Below are positions 21,518 through 32,800 of a stretch of 64,000 bases of DNA, piece by piece. Where the stretch lies: contig NZ_LHVO01000028.1 in NCBI RefSeq assembly GCF_001269925.1, positions 124,001-188,000 of the forward strand. The letters are read 5' to 3'. Position 1 is the first letter of the stretch, and every line of letters begins with the position of its first letter. This DNA comes from Pseudomonas sp. MIACH. GTDB lineage: Bacteria > Pseudomonadota > Gammaproteobacteria > Pseudomonadales > Pseudomonadaceae. Position numbers and translations under genes: made by a program. The notes below the pieces were generated by a model, which ran no database searches, was not told the DNA's origin, and saw only the letters and a list, made by a program, of their open reading frames with translations.

Positions 21518-22411
21518 TCACCCTAAGGCGGTATCCATCACCATCATCAAGCAGAACCCTATGCACAGCCCCAGGCTGGCAAGCTTTTCGTGACCATTGC
21601 GCCGCGACTCAGGGATCACTTCATGGGTGACTACCAACAACATAGCGCCAGCAGCCAGCGCCAGGCCCAAAGGCAATAGCACCTCGGCCAACGTCACCAG
21701 CCAGGCACAAAGCACGGCAAACACCGGCTCCACCAAGCCTGACGCGGCGCCGATCAGAAATGCCCTGACCCGCGACATCCCTGCCCCCGCCAACACCAAC
21801 GCAATCACCAGCCCTTCTGGCACATCCTGCAAGGCAATACCCATCGCCAGGCTGTCTGCATCCGGCATGCCGCCACCGGCCGAGACGCCAACGGCCATAC
21901 CTTCGGGGATGTTGTGGGCGATGATGGCGAACACGAACAGCCAGATACGCGGTGGAATCACCGGTTTATCCGGCGTGCCCACCAACATCTCCGGGCTGGC
22001 GCCGGAGACCTTGCGGTCCACCAGATACAAACCGAATGCCCCCAGCATGATGCCAAAGCTGATCAACCCACCTGCACCCCAGGGCGAAAGGCCAAGGGTT
22101 TCGGCAGCGGCAATACCCGGCACGACCAGCGAAAAGGCAGTCGCCGCCAGCATCACGCCGGCACCGAAGCCCAACAAGGTGTCGCTCAACGCCACCGGCA
22201 TCCGCCGAATCACCAATACCGGCACCGCCCCCAACGCCGTGCCAAGCGCGCAAATCGCCCCGCCCTGTAAGGCGCGCATGATGCGCGGTTCCAGGTCCAG
22301 CCAGGCCAGCCCGTGGGCCACCAGCAATGCAGTACCTGCCAATAGCAGCAGCGAGCCAAACGCATAACGAAACATTCGCACGCTGCTGATCGCCAGTGTT
22401 TCAGTGCCCAT
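21518..22411 (-). CDS. ZIP family metal transporter
   Basis: A 297-residue inner-membrane protein with about eight hydrophobic segments. The ZIP signature lies in HNIPEGMAVGVSAGGG (metal-binding H, N, E) and again in ALQDVPEGLVIALVLAGAG. The family imports zinc, manganese or iron; the substrate cannot be read from sequence. It follows sodA by 33 bases in a Fur-controlled unit, so manganese for the superoxide dismutase is a fair guess. Confidence 0.85.
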   Translation of the reverse strand: MGTETLAISSVRMFRYAFGSLLLLAGTALLVAHGLAWLDLEPRIMRALQGGAICALGTALGAVPVLVIRRMPVALSDTLLGFGAGVMLAATAFSLVVPGIAAAETLGLSPWGAGGLISFGIMLGAFGLYLVDRKVSGASPEMLVGTPDKPVIPPRIWLFVFAIIAHNIPEGMAVGVSAGGGMPDADSLAMGIALQDVPEGLVIALVLAGAGMSRVRAFLIGAASGLVEPVFAVLCAWLVTLAEVLLPLGLALAAGAMLLVVTHEVIPESRRNGHEKLASLGLCIGFCLMMVMDTALG

Positions 22412-22444
22412 AGTCGGCCTTAGATCGTGTTATCGAGGTGAATG

Positions 22445-23056
22445 TCAGGCCAACGCGGCCTGATAGCGTGCGGCAACTTCCGGCCAGTTAATGACGCTGT
22501 AGAACGCATTGATGTATTCAGGGCGACGGTTCTGGTAGCGCAGGTAATAAGCATGCTCCCAGACGTCCAGACCGAGGATCGGCGTGTTGCCATTCATCAG
22601 AGGGCTGTCCTGGTTGCCACTGCTTTCCACTATCAGCGTCTTTTGCGGGGTGACGCTCAACCAGGCCCAGCCGCTGCCGAAACGGGTCAAGGCGGCCTTG
22701 GTGAAGGCTTCCTTGAAACTGTCGAAACCGCCGAGTTGCTCTTCAACGGCTTTTCCCAACGCACCGTCGGGCTTGCCGCCACCTTTAGGCGACATCACCG
22801 CCCAGAACAGTGAATGGTTGGCGTGGCCACCGCCTTGGTTGATGACGGCCGCACGCAGTTTTTCCGGCAGTTGCTGCACACTGGACACCAGTTTCTCCAC
22901 CGGCCAGCCCGCAAATTCGGTGCCCTCGACCGCCGCATTGAGGTTATTGATGTAGGTCTGATGGTGCTTGGTGTAGTGAATCTCCATGGTTTGCGCATCG
23001 ATATGCGGCTCAAGGGCATCGTAGGCATAGGGCAAGGCAGGCAAGGTGTAGGTCAT
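22445..23056 (-). CDS. sodA: Superoxide dismutase, manganese type
   Basis: Dismutates superoxide in the cytoplasm. The 203-residue Fe/Mn family protein has metal ligands in the blocks [20 protein letters not shown] and [15 protein letters not shown]. The residue pattern [11 protein letters not shown] and the context fit the manganese type induced under iron limitation in Pseudomonas. It starts one base after the upstream gene. Confidence 0.92.
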   Translation of the reverse strand: MTYTLPALPYAYDALEPHIDAQTMEIHYTKHHQTYINNLNAAVEGTEFAGWPVEKLVSSVQQLPEKLRAAVINQGGGHANHSLFWAVMSPKGGGKPDGALGKAVEEQLGGFDSFKEAFTKAALTRFGSGWAWLSVTPQKTLIVESSGNQDSPLMNGNTPILGLDVWEHAYYLRYQNRRPEYINAFYSVINWPEVAARYQAALA

Positions 23057-23057
23057 A

Positions 23058-23486
23058 TCAATGTGCTCCGTATTGAGACGGGGTCGGCTGCACCGCAGTA
23101 CCGCCCAGCAAGCGATGGGTGCGTGGGTACTCGCCGTGATCGCTGATGAAATTCAATAACTCGACGTAAGTCTTGCTGCTCTGGCGCAGGGCCGCTTCGC
23201 GCAGTTGCGGGCTCAGACGCGCGTCCTGCATGGTCTGCAGCAGGCGCTGGTGAATGGCGCAGAGGTACTCGGCGCTTTCCTCTGGCTGATTCAGGCGCAG
23301 GTGCAAGTCCGCCAGGTTGTGATGGGAGATGACGCAAGCCGCCACTGCTTCGTCGGCATTCGCCCAGCGTTCGAACAACACTTGAGCCAGGGCCAGGGCT
23401 TGCAGATAGGCCTCGCGAGCGTCAACCAATTCGCCCTGCATAAAACAGCGATTGGCCCGTTCGATCGTGCGTTTCCAGTGCTCCAT
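23058..23486 (-). CDS. Conserved hypothetical of the fumC-sodA operon
   Basis: A 142-residue soluble, helical protein that reads like a short tetratricopeptide-type repeat protein ([45 protein letters not shown]). In P. aeruginosa an unnamed gene (orfX) lies at the same place between fumC and sodA. No catalytic motif or export signal is seen. Function unknown. Confidence 0.75.
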   Translation of the reverse strand: MEHWKRTIERANRCFMQGELVDAREAYLQALALAQVLFERWANADEAVAACVISHHNLADLHLRLNQPEESAEYLCAIHQRLLQTMQDARLSPQLREAALRQSSKTYVELLNFISDHGEYPRTHRLLGGTAVQPTPSQYGAH

Positions 23487-23513
23487 GGTGAGCCTCCAAA
23501 GCAGGGTCGGTGA

Positions 23514-24890
23514 TTACACGCCGCCAGCCGTGAGTTTTTCCGGATCCAACAGGACTTCCAGTTGGCTGCGGGGCAGGTCGGTATGTTCAAGGGCCACATC
23601 AATCACCGGACGACCTTGTTGATAGGCCTTCTTGGCGATTTCAGCGGCCTTTTGGTAACCAATGATCGGGTTGAGTGCGGTGACCAGGATCGGATTGCGC
23701 GACAGTGCTTCCTTGAGCTTGGCTTCGTTGACCTTGAAGCTGGCGATCGCCTTGTCTGCCAACAGACGGCTGGAATTGGCCAGCAACTCGAGGCTGCTGA
23801 GCAGGTTCTGGGCAATGATCGGCAACATCACGTTTAATTCGAAGTTGCCGGATTGACCGGCCACGGTGATCACCGTGTCATTGCCAATGACTTGTGCAGC
23901 CACCATGGCGGTGGCTTCCGGAATCACCGGGTTGACCTTGCCGGGCATGATCGAGGACCCCGGTTGCAGACCTTCCAGCTCGATCTCACCCAGGCCGGCA
24001 AGTGGGCCCGAGTTCATCCAGCGCAGGTCGTTGGCGATTTTCATCAGCGACACGGCAGTCGCCTTTAACTGGCCGGAGACGGCGACGGCAGTGTCCTGGG
24101 AGCCGATCAGCGCGAACAGGTTCTTGCCGGGGGTGAACTTCACGCCGGTCAGACTGCTGAGCTGTTGACTGAAACGCGCGGCGAATTCCGGGTGCGCGTT
24201 AATCCCGGTGCCCACCGCCGTCCCGCCCTGGGCCAAAGCCTGCAAACTCGGAAGCAAGTCCTGCAAATGGCCGATATTGGCCTTGAGTTGCTGCGCCCAG
24301 CCATTGAGTACCTGGCTCATGCGTACGGGCATGGCGTCCATCAGGTGCGTACGGCCGGTCTTGATGAAGGGGTGGACTTCTTCGGCCTTCTGCTCGATCA
24401 CCTGCACCAGGTGCAGCAGGGCCGGCAGGGTTTGCTCGTGCAGCACCAACGCAGCACTGACGTGGATGGTGGTGGGAATGATGTCGTTGCTGCTTTGGCC
24501 GCAGTTAACGTGGTCATTGGGGTTGACCCCTTCACCCAGCAAACGGCTGGCCAAGGTGGCAATCACCTCGTTGGCATTCATGTTCGAACTGGTGCCGGAA
24601 CCAGTCTGAAAAATGTCCACCGGGAAGTGCTGCATGTAATCGCCTTCGAGCAAGCCTTGGGCGGCATCGACGATGGCTTTGCCCTGCCCTTCGCTGATCT
24701 GCTTGAGGTCGACGTTGACCTTGGCAGCCGCCGTCTTGGCCAGGATCAGGGCGCGAATGAACTGCGCCGGCATGCGTTGGTGGCTGATCGGAAAGTTGTT
24801 CACCGCGCGCTGGGTTTGCGCTCCGTACAAGGCCTCGGCGGGGACTTGCAGTTCGCCCATGCTGTCACGTTCGATACGGGTGTTACTCAT
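23514..24890 (-). CDS. fumC: Fumarase C (iron-independent)
   Basis: Class II fumarate hydratase, 458 residues, with the family signature GSSIMPGKVNP. Unlike class I fumarases it has no iron-sulfur cluster, so it keeps the TCA cycle working without iron. The chosen ATG (MSNTRIERDSMGELQVP) overlaps the end of fagA by eight bases; the frame stays open further upstream within fagA. Confidence 0.95.
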   Translation of the reverse strand: MSNTRIERDSMGELQVPAEALYGAQTQRAVNNFPISHQRMPAQFIRALILAKTAAAKVNVDLKQISEGQGKAIVDAAQGLLEGDYMQHFPVDIFQTGSGTSSNMNANEVIATLASRLLGEGVNPNDHVNCGQSSNDIIPTTIHVSAALVLHEQTLPALLHLVQVIEQKAEEVHPFIKTGRTHLMDAMPVRMSQVLNGWAQQLKANIGHLQDLLPSLQALAQGGTAVGTGINAHPEFAARFSQQLSSLTGVKFTPGKNLFALIGSQDTAVAVSGQLKATAVSLMKIANDLRWMNSGPLAGLGEIELEGLQPGSSIMPGKVNPVIPEATAMVAAQVIGNDTVITVAGQSGNFELNVMLPIIAQNLLSSLELLANSSRLLADKAIASFKVNEAKLKEALSRNPILVTALNPIIGYQKAAEIAKKAYQQGRPVIDVALEHTDLPRSQLEVLLDPEKLTAGGV

Positions 24891-25278
24891 CGGAAGATCC
24901 TTGCACCAGGTCAGAAACGGAAATGGAGGGAAGCAATTCGCAGGTCGCCAATTGCCAGGCAAAGCTCTGCCAGCGCTTGAGGCGGCAGGCACAGTGGGAG
25001 AGTTTTTCCAGGTCGCGTAATGGGCGCCAGGCCTGGTCAAGGCAAATCGAGCGCCAATGCCACGGCAGGGCGATATCACTGGCGGTGTCGATCAGCAGGC
25101 GGAATGAGGTTTCTGCGATGGTCCATGGATGGGTCGCGGTGCAGCACGCCAGGTATCGCCCCTCATTGAGGTAATGTTCGATCAGGCGAGGCTCATTGGG
25201 ATCCAGGCCGCAGCGAATCTGACGACTCATCCAACGCCAGCTTTCCAGGTAGGGATCCTCATGCAGGACAGAACTCAT
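24883..25278 (-). CDS. fagA: FagA, Fur-associated protein
   Basis: A 131-residue protein (MSSVLHEDPYLESWRWMSRQ) in the position of P. aeruginosa fagA, the first gene of the Fur-controlled fagA-fumC-orfX-sodA operon. Tryptophan- and cysteine-rich, no membrane segment, function unknown. The ATG lies just downstream of the Fur-like sites; the frame runs further upstream only by crossing them. Confidence 0.85.
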   Translation of the reverse strand: MSSVLHEDPYLESWRWMSRQIRCGLDPNEPRLIEHYLNEGRYLACCTATHPWTIAETSFRLLIDTASDIALPWHWRSICLDQAWRPLRDLEKLSHCACRLKRWQSFAWQLATCELLPSISVSDLVQGSSDE

Positions 25279-25293
25279 GATCCACACTCGCTC

Positions 25294-25329
25294 GGTAATG
25301 ATATTTATTATTAAATGATATTGAGAATC
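25294..25329 (-). promoter_or_regulatory. Tandem Fur boxes before fagA
   Basis: The 19-mer at 25294-25312 (GGTAATGATATTTATTATT) matches the classical Fur consensus at 15 of 19 positions, by my count; an adjoining site at 25311-25329 matches 12 of 19. They lie 15-50 bp before the fagA ATG, in an AT-rich stretch that should also hold the promoter. Iron-loaded Fur would repress the operon. Confidence 0.75.
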
Positions 25330-25370
25330 AAAACAAGAGTGGCACAGTAATCCCCCTGAAACACGCCCAC

Positions 25371-25409
25371 AAAAAAGGCGCGCCATCCATAAGATGGCGC
25401 GCCTTTTTT
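25371..25409. terminator. Strong terminator after pmbA
   Basis: A perfect 17-bp stem (AAAAAAGGCGCGCCATC and its complement) with a five-base loop ends in a T tract on both strands. It ends leftward pmbA transcription and isolates the Fur-controlled operon from it. Confidence 0.9.
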
Positions 25410-25426
25410 GTGAAGCTGTAGCGGGA

Positions 25427-26773
25427 TTAGCTGCCCGCGACGGTCATCCTCTCAATCAGCACCGAGCCTGTACGAATATTACTGCGCAGCTCCAGGTCAT
25501 TTCCCACAGCAACGATCTGCTTGAACATATCGCGCATATTGCCGGCAATGGTCACTTCCTGGACGGCGAACTGAATCTCACCGTTTTCCACCCAGAAACC
25601 CGCCGCACCACGGGAGTAATCCCCGGTGACCATATTCAGGCCATGGCCCATCAATTCGGTCACCAACAGGCCACGCCCCATGCGACGCAACAACGCCGCC
25701 TGGTCTTCATCGCCATGGGTCACGAACAGGTTATGCACCCCACCGGAGTTGGCGGTGCTTGGCAGACCGAGTTTGCGGCCTGAGTAGGTGCCCAGCACGT
25801 AGGACACCAGTTCTCCGTTCTCGACGAACGGCTTGGCATACGTGGCCAGGCCGTCGCCATCGAACGCCGAACTGCCCATGGCACGCATCAAGTGCGGACG
25901 CTCATCAATGGTCAACCACTCGGGAAACAACTTCTGGCCAATGGCGCCTTCAAGGAACGAAGACTTGCGATACAGATTGCCGCCAGAAATGGCCCCCAGG
26001 AAACTGCCGAACAAACCGCCAGCCAGCTCTGCCGAAAACAGCACCGGCACTTCACAGGTAGGCACCGGGCGCGCGCCCAGGCGGCTCGCGGCACGTTGTG
26101 CAGCACGTTGACCAATGCTGACCGGATCAGCCAGCAATTCACCCTGGCGGCTTACGTCATACCAGTAATCACGCTGCATCTGGCCATTGGCCTCAGCGAT
26201 CATCACGCAGCTCAAACTGTGCCGGGTGGACGCATACCCCCCGATAAACCCGTGGCTGTTGCCGTATACGCGACAGCCCTGGTGAGTGCTCAACGTGGTG
26301 CCATCGGCGTTCTTGATGCGGGCATCGGCATCGAACGCTGCCGCTTCACAGGTCAGCGCCAGCTCAATGGCCTGCTCGGGCGTGATATCCCAGGCATGGA
26401 ACAGATCGAAATCCTTCAAGTCCTTGGCCATCAGCGCCTTATCGGCCAAGCCCGAGCTTTCGTCCTCGGAGGTGTGTTGGGCAATCGCCAACGCGGCGGC
26501 CACCGTTTCGCGGATCGCTTCCGGGCCGCTGGCCGACGTGCTGGCCGAACCTTTGCGCTGCCCCACGTATAAGGTGATACCAAAGCCCTGGTCGCGGTTG
26601 AACTCGACCGTTTCCACTTCCCGCTGACGCACCGACGTCGACAGCCCCTGCTCCAGCGACACCGCCACTTCACAGGCACTGGCCCCCTGGCGCTTGGCCT
26701 CGGCAAGGATCTGCTCGACTTGTTCCTGCAGGGCCGGTAACGCTTGCGGACCGACGCTTTGGGCTGCACTCAT
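25427..26773 (-). CDS. pmbA: TldE/PmbA metalloprotease partner
   Basis: Partner of TldD in the TldD/TldE protease that processes unfolded peptides, including microcin B17 and the CcdA antitoxin in E. coli. The 448-residue product is a typical TldE without the metal-binding helix. GGAGAA lies before the ATG of MSAAQSVGPQ; a GTG four codons upstream is less likely. Its partner tldD lies about 0.7 kb away, across darP. Confidence 0.92.
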   Translation of the reverse strand: MSAAQSVGPQALPALQEQVEQILAEAKRQGASACEVAVSLEQGLSTSVRQREVETVEFNRDQGFGITLYVGQRKGSASTSASGPEAIRETVAAALAIAQHTSEDESSGLADKALMAKDLKDFDLFHAWDITPEQAIELALTCEAAAFDADARIKNADGTTLSTHQGCRVYGNSHGFIGGYASTRHSLSCVMIAEANGQMQRDYWYDVSRQGELLADPVSIGQRAAQRAASRLGARPVPTCEVPVLFSAELAGGLFGSFLGAISGGNLYRKSSFLEGAIGQKLFPEWLTIDERPHLMRAMGSSAFDGDGLATYAKPFVENGELVSYVLGTYSGRKLGLPSTANSGGVHNLFVTHGDEDQAALLRRMGRGLLVTELMGHGLNMVTGDYSRGAAGFWVENGEIQFAVQEVTIAGNMRDMFKQIVAVGNDLELRSNIRTGSVLIERMTVAGS

Positions 26774-26881
26774 GGTTTTCTCCACTCAAATTCTGCTTTC
26801 GGTTAAGGCCATCGAGCGACCGGGCCGGACAAGCGGCCCCCGACTGGTTATCATGGCGGCGTTTCTTTGCGGACTGCCACC

Positions 26882-27403
26882 ATGGTTGATTCTTACGACG
26901 ACTCCCTCGATGGGGAGAAAAGCAAAACCCAGGTCAAACGTGAGCTGCATGCTCTGGTTGACCTTGGCGAGCGCCTTACAACGCTCAAGAAAGACTTGAT
27001 TGCAAAACTGCCACTGACCGACGAAATGCGCCGGGCTCTTGCGGACGCACCCAAGCACACCGCGAATATCGCGCGTAAACGGCACATCATGTTTATCGGC
27101 AAGCTGATGCGCGATCAGGACACTGACGCCATTCTCGCTTTGCTTGATCAAACCGATGCCTCCACTCGCCAGTACAACGAACGCTTCCATAACCTGGAAC
27201 GTTGGCGTGACCGCCTGATCTCGGGCGATGACGCGGTGCTGGAGAAATTCGTGTTGGACTACCCGGACGCGGATCGCCAGCAACTGCGCTCCCTGATCCG
27301 TCAGGCCCAGCACGAGCAGGCGCATAACAAGGCGCCGGCCACCAGCCGTAAAATCTTCAAGTACATCCGTGAGCTGGACGAGACTCAACGCGGCCTGCGT
27401 TGA
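26882..27403 (+). CDS. darP: DarP/YjgA, ribosome-associated 50S assembly factor
   Basis: DUF615 family, 173 residues, rich in charged residues and helical. E. coli YjgA (DarP) associates with late 50S precursors. It is divergent from pmbA as in E. coli, and converges on tldD. The chosen start [15 protein letters not shown] is the conserved one; an in-frame upstream codon adds five residues. Confidence 0.9.
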   Translation: MVDSYDDSLDGEKSKTQVKRELHALVDLGERLTTLKKDLIAKLPLTDEMRRALADAPKHTANIARKRHIMFIGKLMRDQDTDAILALLDQTDASTRQYNERFHNLERWRDRLISGDDAVLEKFVLDYPDADRQQLRSLIRQAQHEQAHNKAPATSRKIFKYIRELDETQRGLR

Positions 27404-27413
27404 TGCCCTTCCC

Positions 27414-27436
27414 CGGGTGGCGATCTTCGCCACCCG
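27414..27436. terminator. Hairpin between convergent darP and tldD
   Basis: A perfect 10-bp stem CGGGTGGCGA/TCGCCACCCG with a three-base loop. There is no T tract, so if it ends transcription it does so weakly or with Rho. Confidence 0.4.
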
Positions 27437-27448
27437 AAGCTCCACCCC

Positions 27449-28891
27449 TTACGACCCCGTGCCACCCACGGTGATCGCATCAATCTTCAGCGTTGGCTGG
27501 CCGACACCCACCGGCACCGACTGCCCATCTTTCCCGCACGTACCCACGCCACTGTCCAGCGACAGGTCATTCCCGACCATCGACACCTTGCTCATCGCCT
27601 CCGGCCCATTACCAATCAACGTGGCCCCCTTGACCGGCGCCGTAATCTTGCCGTCTTCGATCAGGTACGCCTCGCTGGTGGAGAACACGAATTTGCCGCT
27701 GGTGATATCCACCTGGCCACCGCCAAGGTTGGCGCAGTAGATGCCGCGCTTGACCGAAGCGATAATCTCCGCCGGGTCGCTTTCGCCACCGAGCATGTAG
27801 GTGTTGGTCATGCGTGGCATCGGCAGGTGCGCATAAGATTCGCGACGGCCATTACCGGTGCGCGCCACGCCCATCAGACGGGCATTGAGCTTGTCTTGCA
27901 TGTACCCCTTGAGCACACCGTTTTCAATCAAGGTGGTGCATTCGGTCGGCGTGCCTTCGTCATCGACACTCAGCGAGCCACGGCGACCGGCCAGGGTGCC
28001 GTCATCGACAATGGTGCAGAGCTTGGACGCAACCATCTCGCCCATGCGCCCGCTGTAGGCGGAACTGCCCTTGCGGTTGAAGTCGCCTTCCAGGCCATGA
28101 CCCACCGCTTCATGCAGCAATACGCCGGACCAGCCCGAGCCCAGCACTACTGGCAGGGTACCCGCCGGCGCGGGAATGGCTTCCAGGTTCACCAATGCCT
28201 GGCGCAAAGCCTCACGGGCATAGCCCATCGCACGGTCGTCGGTGAGGAAGTAACGGTAGTCGGTACGCCCGCCACCGCCATGGCCGCCGCGTTCACGACG
28301 TCCGTTTTGCTCGACGATCACACTGACGTTGAAACGCACCAACGGCCGCACATCCGCCGCCAGGCCACCGTCAGTGGACGCCACCAGGATACGTTCCCAC
28401 ACGCCGGCCATGCTCACGGTGACCTGCTGGATACGTGGGTCTAGGGCGCGGGTGGCCGCATCGACACGCTTGAGCAGCTCGACCTTTTCCGCACGGCTGA
28501 TCACTTCCAGAGGGTTGTCCGGCGCATACAACTGCGCCACATCCTGGGTACTGAACGCCTGCACGGTGCCATTTTGGCCGGCACGGGAGATCGAACGCGC
28601 GGCGCGCGCGGCCAGGCCCAACGCCTCCAATGTGATCGCGTTACTGTAGGCAAAACCGGTCTTTTCACCGGATTGCGCGCGTACGCCTACACCTTGGTCA
28701 AGATTGAAACTGCCTTCCTTGACGATGCCATCTTCCAGGGCCCAGGACTCGGAGATCTGCCCCTGGAAATACAGGTCGGCTGCATCGATGCCTGGCCCGG
28801 CCAGATCGCCGAGCACGGTTTGCAAACTTTCGATGGTCACGCCACCGGGTGCCAGGAGGTGTTCACTGACTGAGGACAACAACTCGCTCAT
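27449..28891 (-). CDS. tldD: TldD metalloprotease
   Basis: Catalytic subunit of the TldD/TldE protease. The 480-residue protein has the metal-binding helix HEAVGH (residues 260-265) in [14 protein letters not shown]. It lies 16 bases after a carbon-nitrogen hydrolase gene and ends the leftward mreB-to-tldD series, the same series as in E. coli (mreBCD-maf-rng-yhdP-tldD) with the hydrolase added. Confidence 0.95.
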   Translation of the reverse strand: MSELLSSVSEHLLAPGGVTIESLQTVLGDLAGPGIDAADLYFQGQISESWALEDGIVKEGSFNLDQGVGVRAQSGEKTGFAYSNAITLEALGLAARAARSISRAGQNGTVQAFSTQDVAQLYAPDNPLEVISRAEKVELLKRVDAATRALDPRIQQVTVSMAGVWERILVASTDGGLAADVRPLVRFNVSVIVEQNGRRERGGHGGGGRTDYRYFLTDDRAMGYAREALRQALVNLEAIPAPAGTLPVVLGSGWSGVLLHEAVGHGLEGDFNRKGSSAYSGRMGEMVASKLCTIVDDGTLAGRRGSLSVDDEGTPTECTTLIENGVLKGYMQDKLNARLMGVARTGNGRRESYAHLPMPRMTNTYMLGGESDPAEIIASVKRGIYCANLGGGQVDITSGKFVFSTSEAYLIEDGKITAPVKGATLIGNGPEAMSKVSMVGNDLSLDSGVGTCGKDGQSVPVGVGQPTLKIDAITVGGTGS

Positions 28892-28907
28892 AGGTTTGGC
28901 CTTAAAT

Positions 28908-29756
28908 TCATCGTTCTGAAGCAGACCGCTGCGCGCCCTGCGAGAAAAAGCGCCGATGGTTCACCACCGGCATGCGCGCCCGTATCGACGCCTGTTCACT
29001 GCTATCGCGCTCGGCCAGCAACACCGCTTCGCCTTGATCCTGTTGTGTCAGCACACGCCCCCACGGATCGACAATCGCTGCATGGCCATAGGTTTCCCGT
29101 GGCCCCGGATGCACACCGCCCTGGGCGGCTGCCAGCAAGTAACACTGGGTTTCGATGGCCCGCGCCCGAATCAGCACATCCCAGTGGGCAGCACCGGTCA
29201 CTGCGGTAAACGCTGAGGGCGCGGTGATCAATTCAGCCCCCGCTGCGCGCAACTCGCTGTACAGCTCAGGGAAGCGCAGGTCGTAACATACCGTCAGACC
29301 CAAACGGCCGACCGGCGTATCCGCCACCACCACGTTACTCCCGAAAGCATAGTCATCGGACTCCCGATAGCGACCCCGGGCGTCCGCCACATCCACATCA
29401 AACAGATGCAGCTTGTCGTAACGAGCGACGACTTCGCCGCGATCATCGATCAGCAGCGAGCAGGCGTTGGATTTGGCGTGCGGTTGATCCCTGGGCGGCA
29501 ACGGCAGTGTGCCGGCCACTATCCATAAGGTGAGGTCGCGGGCGGTCTGTTTCAACCACGGCAGGATCGGACCTTCGCCCAGCGCCTCGGCGCGGCCAAT
29601 ATCCGCTACGTCGCGGCGGCCCATGGCGGCAAAGTTTTCCGGCAGCACCGCCAGCTTCGCACCGCCAGCCGCCGCTTGTTCCAACAAGCGCCGGGCCTGG
29701 GCCAGATTAGCCAGCACATCGCTCTGACTGACCATTTGAATTACCGCAAAGGACAT
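28908..29756 (-). CDS. Carbon-nitrogen hydrolase (nitrilase superfamily)
   Basis: A 282-residue cytoplasmic amidase-like protein. The Glu-Lys-Cys triad is visible: E40 in VLPENF, K115 in YDKLHLFDV and C157 in [11 protein letters not shown]. The DLHLFDV and CYDLRFPEL blocks are those of the Nit1/YbeM type (deaminated glutathione amidase), so repair of deaminated glutathione is likely, though other small amides are possible. It sits between yhdP and tldD. Confidence 0.88.
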   Translation of the reverse strand: MSFAVIQMVSQSDVLANLAQARRLLEQAAAGGAKLAVLPENFAAMGRRDVADIGRAEALGEGPILPWLKQTARDLTLWIVAGTLPLPPRDQPHAKSNACSLLIDDRGEVVARYDKLHLFDVDVADARGRYRESDDYAFGSNVVVADTPVGRLGLTVCYDLRFPELYSELRAAGAELITAPSAFTAVTGAAHWDVLIRARAIETQCYLLAAAQGGVHPGPRETYGHAAIVDPWGRVLTQQDQGEAVLLAERDSSEQASIRARMPVVNHRRFFSQGAQRSASER

Positions 29757-29804
29757 GGGCCGATACTCCGAAAAAGGCATGCGGCCATGCTACTCCACAG
29801 GCTC

Positions 29805-32800
29805 TCAGTTTGGTTTTTCAAATGGTTTGTCGAAGGTGATTTTTGGATCCTTCCATGGGCCTTCCACTTTGTACTGCACGCTGGCGAACCGCGAAACACG
29901 ATCACCGATCAGCTTGTCGATCAGGAACAGTGCGCCACCAATCGCCGGCGCCCCGACGATCAGCGCAGCGATCGGCAGGTTGTTGGTCACCGGCAATGTC
30001 ACCAACAGCTTGGCATCGACACGGTCAGCCACCAGGTCCAGGGTGCCGTTCAATTCCAGATTGCTCGACGGCCCAGTCAGGGTGATCGGCTCGCGGGTGA
30101 CGAACACACCATTACTGGCCGCCAGCAGGCCTTTGACCCGGTCATAGCTCAAGCCTTTGCCCAGCAGGTCGGAGAAGTCCAGGCGCAAGCGGCGCCCGAT
30201 GGAGTTGAAGTTGAGCAGGCCGAACACCCGCAGCGCCTGGGCGCCACCCTCTACTTCAACAAACTGACCTTTGCGGAAGGACGCATCCAGACTGCCGGAA
30301 AAACGCTTTGGCCCAACCCATGCTGGCGAACCCGGCCAACGCCCATCCACATCCAGATGGAAGTCCTCGCTGGTGACAGTCGGCGCATAGCCCCAGCCTT
30401 TGAGTACGTCGGCGATGTTCTTGCCGTCCAGGCGGCCCTTGTACCAACTGCTGCTGCTCCCCGGAGCGCCCTCCCATCCGCCGGCCCCCTTGAGTTGCAT
30501 GCCCTTGAGGCCCAGGTCCAGATTGTTGAAGGCCAGGCCTTTGGCAGTGGGTCGGATCTTGAGCGACCAGGCGCCCACCAGGTCCGGCCCCTGAAACAGT
30601 TGATCAATGGCAATATCCAGTGCCGGAATATCCTTGGGATCGATGCTGGCCAACGGGTCCGGAGCGTTTTCATCAGCCTGCACCGTCGGGTCCACCGCCG
30701 GCAGCTTTACGTATTGCAGGTTGATCGCAATCGGCGCGCCCTTGGCATCCGGCAGGTTCACCGCACCCTTGGCCTGCTGGCTGTCGAACTGCAACCCCCA
30801 GGCGGCAGGCTTTCGGTCCAACTGCAGGTTGACCTGATCGAACTGGGTACCCAGACCGGTGAGCTTGCCAATCTTGAATTCGGCACCGCTCAGCAGTTGC
30901 TTCGCACTGCCACCCGGGTCATTGCCAGCATACTGGTTGACCAGTTTTTTCCAGGGATCGATATCCAGTTCCGAGAGCACGCCACGAATGCGCAAGCCCT
31001 TGCCTGCTGGCAGCACGGCATCACCGTCGCCGAGGAACAACTCGCCACGGCCGTCATTGAGTTTGTCCGGCGGCGCGGCAAAGGTGAAGTTGGCCAGCTC
31101 ACCGTAACCAAACCAGTAGCGACGCTCAGCACCCTGCAAAGTCATGCGGAATACGCTGTCACGCCCCTGGCTGGCCGGCATGCCGAACGGCGCAGGCAAA
31201 TCCACCGCAACGCCTTTGAGGTTGGAGCTGACCATCAGTTGGCTGTCGGCACCGTCCAGATTGAGCTGCAACTGGTAGGGAATATCACCGGACACCGGCA
31301 ACGGCTGACTGACGTTCAACCAATCCGTCAAACGCTTGACCGTCACCTGCCCCCTGGCGGAGACACGGGTGCTGATATTGCCCGGCTTGCCATCGGCAAA
31401 GATCTGCGCAGTGATCGGCCGGTCAAATGCCTGGGCGGTAATCTTCTCGCCACTCAGGCCCTTGGCGCTGTCGAAGCGGAAGCTGCCCTTGAGCTGCGTC
31501 AGGTCCAGGGGCGGTTCCGCCAGTTGCAGGCGCGCCTTGTCCGTCTGGAAATCCACCACGATCCTGGGCTCGATGCCCTTGGCCAGCGGGATGTCCAGAT
31601 CCAGCTTGCCCTGCAGGTCTCCTTCGCCTTTCCAGCCGGCAAAGGTGGATGCTGTGCCAATCGGCGCTTCCTGCAGGATCTTCAGCCCATCCCCCAGGCC
31701 ACCGGCAAAACCGCCGGTAAGCAGCAGATGGCTTTCCTTGCCGGACGGTGCATGGGGAATATTGACGTAGATGTCCTTGACCTTGGTGTCGAGCACCTGC
31801 CCCTTGCTGGCCACGATACGAACGCCAGTCTCTTCGACAAACACCTCGCCATTGACCTTGGCCACATGGGGCCAGCCCGGCTGGAACGCCAATTCAGCGT
31901 CATGCACCTTGAAGAACAGGCTGATATTGCGCGAAGCCGGCAATGCATCGTGGTTCAGCGACCCCTGGTACTGGAAGAACCCCTGATCCACCGCGCCCTT
32001 GAGAATCGCCGTGCGCAGCCATTCATCCAGCTCGGGGCTCAGCACGGCTGGCAGGTATTTAGGGGTAAAGCGTCCATCGCCATCGACCATACCGACCCGC
32101 AGGTCCATATAGTCTTCCTGGCTGTGGTCGAAATGCAGGCGAATCAGGAAATCGGCGGCGATCTTGCCTTCTTCCCCCAGCACCTTGATATAGGGGGCGA
32201 TCAGGGTGAAGCCTTCTTTATCCAGCTTCCACGTCAGGCGTGCATTGGCCTGGAGGTACTGCCAGGGCTTGGCGAAGATCGGATCGAGGTGCAGGGAAAA
32301 ATCCTTGCTGTCCATGCGCAACTCGCCATGGCCCAGGTCGCCGCTGATGCTCCCGAAAACGTTGCGCGCGGCCGGTGCGCCGAAGTAGGCGTCAAACCCG
32401 ACGCGCTCCAGGTTGGCGGCAAAACTGACTTTTTGATCGGTCGTATCCTGTGGACGGAAATCCACCAGAACATTGCGCAGCAGGCCGGTGGCCTTCAGAT
32501 GCTCGACGGTCTTGGCGACACCTTCCGGCAGCGGCGCGAGGGCGTTGAGCAACGGTGTGATGGGGGTCAGGTCGAGGCGGTCAGCCTGCAGTTTCCAAGC
32601 TTCCTGGTCCTTGTCGGTCGCCAGGGTCTGCTGCAGTTGCAGGCGCGACTCCCATCGGGTCTCGCCCAGGTTCATCGCCAAGGAATCGAACAACACCTTC
32701 AAGCCGGTATCACCGCGTTGCAGATAGGCCGTGAGTGCAAGGTTTTCGATATGCACCGGCTTGCGCTCGGCGTAGCTGCCCTTCACTTGCGGCGAGTTGA

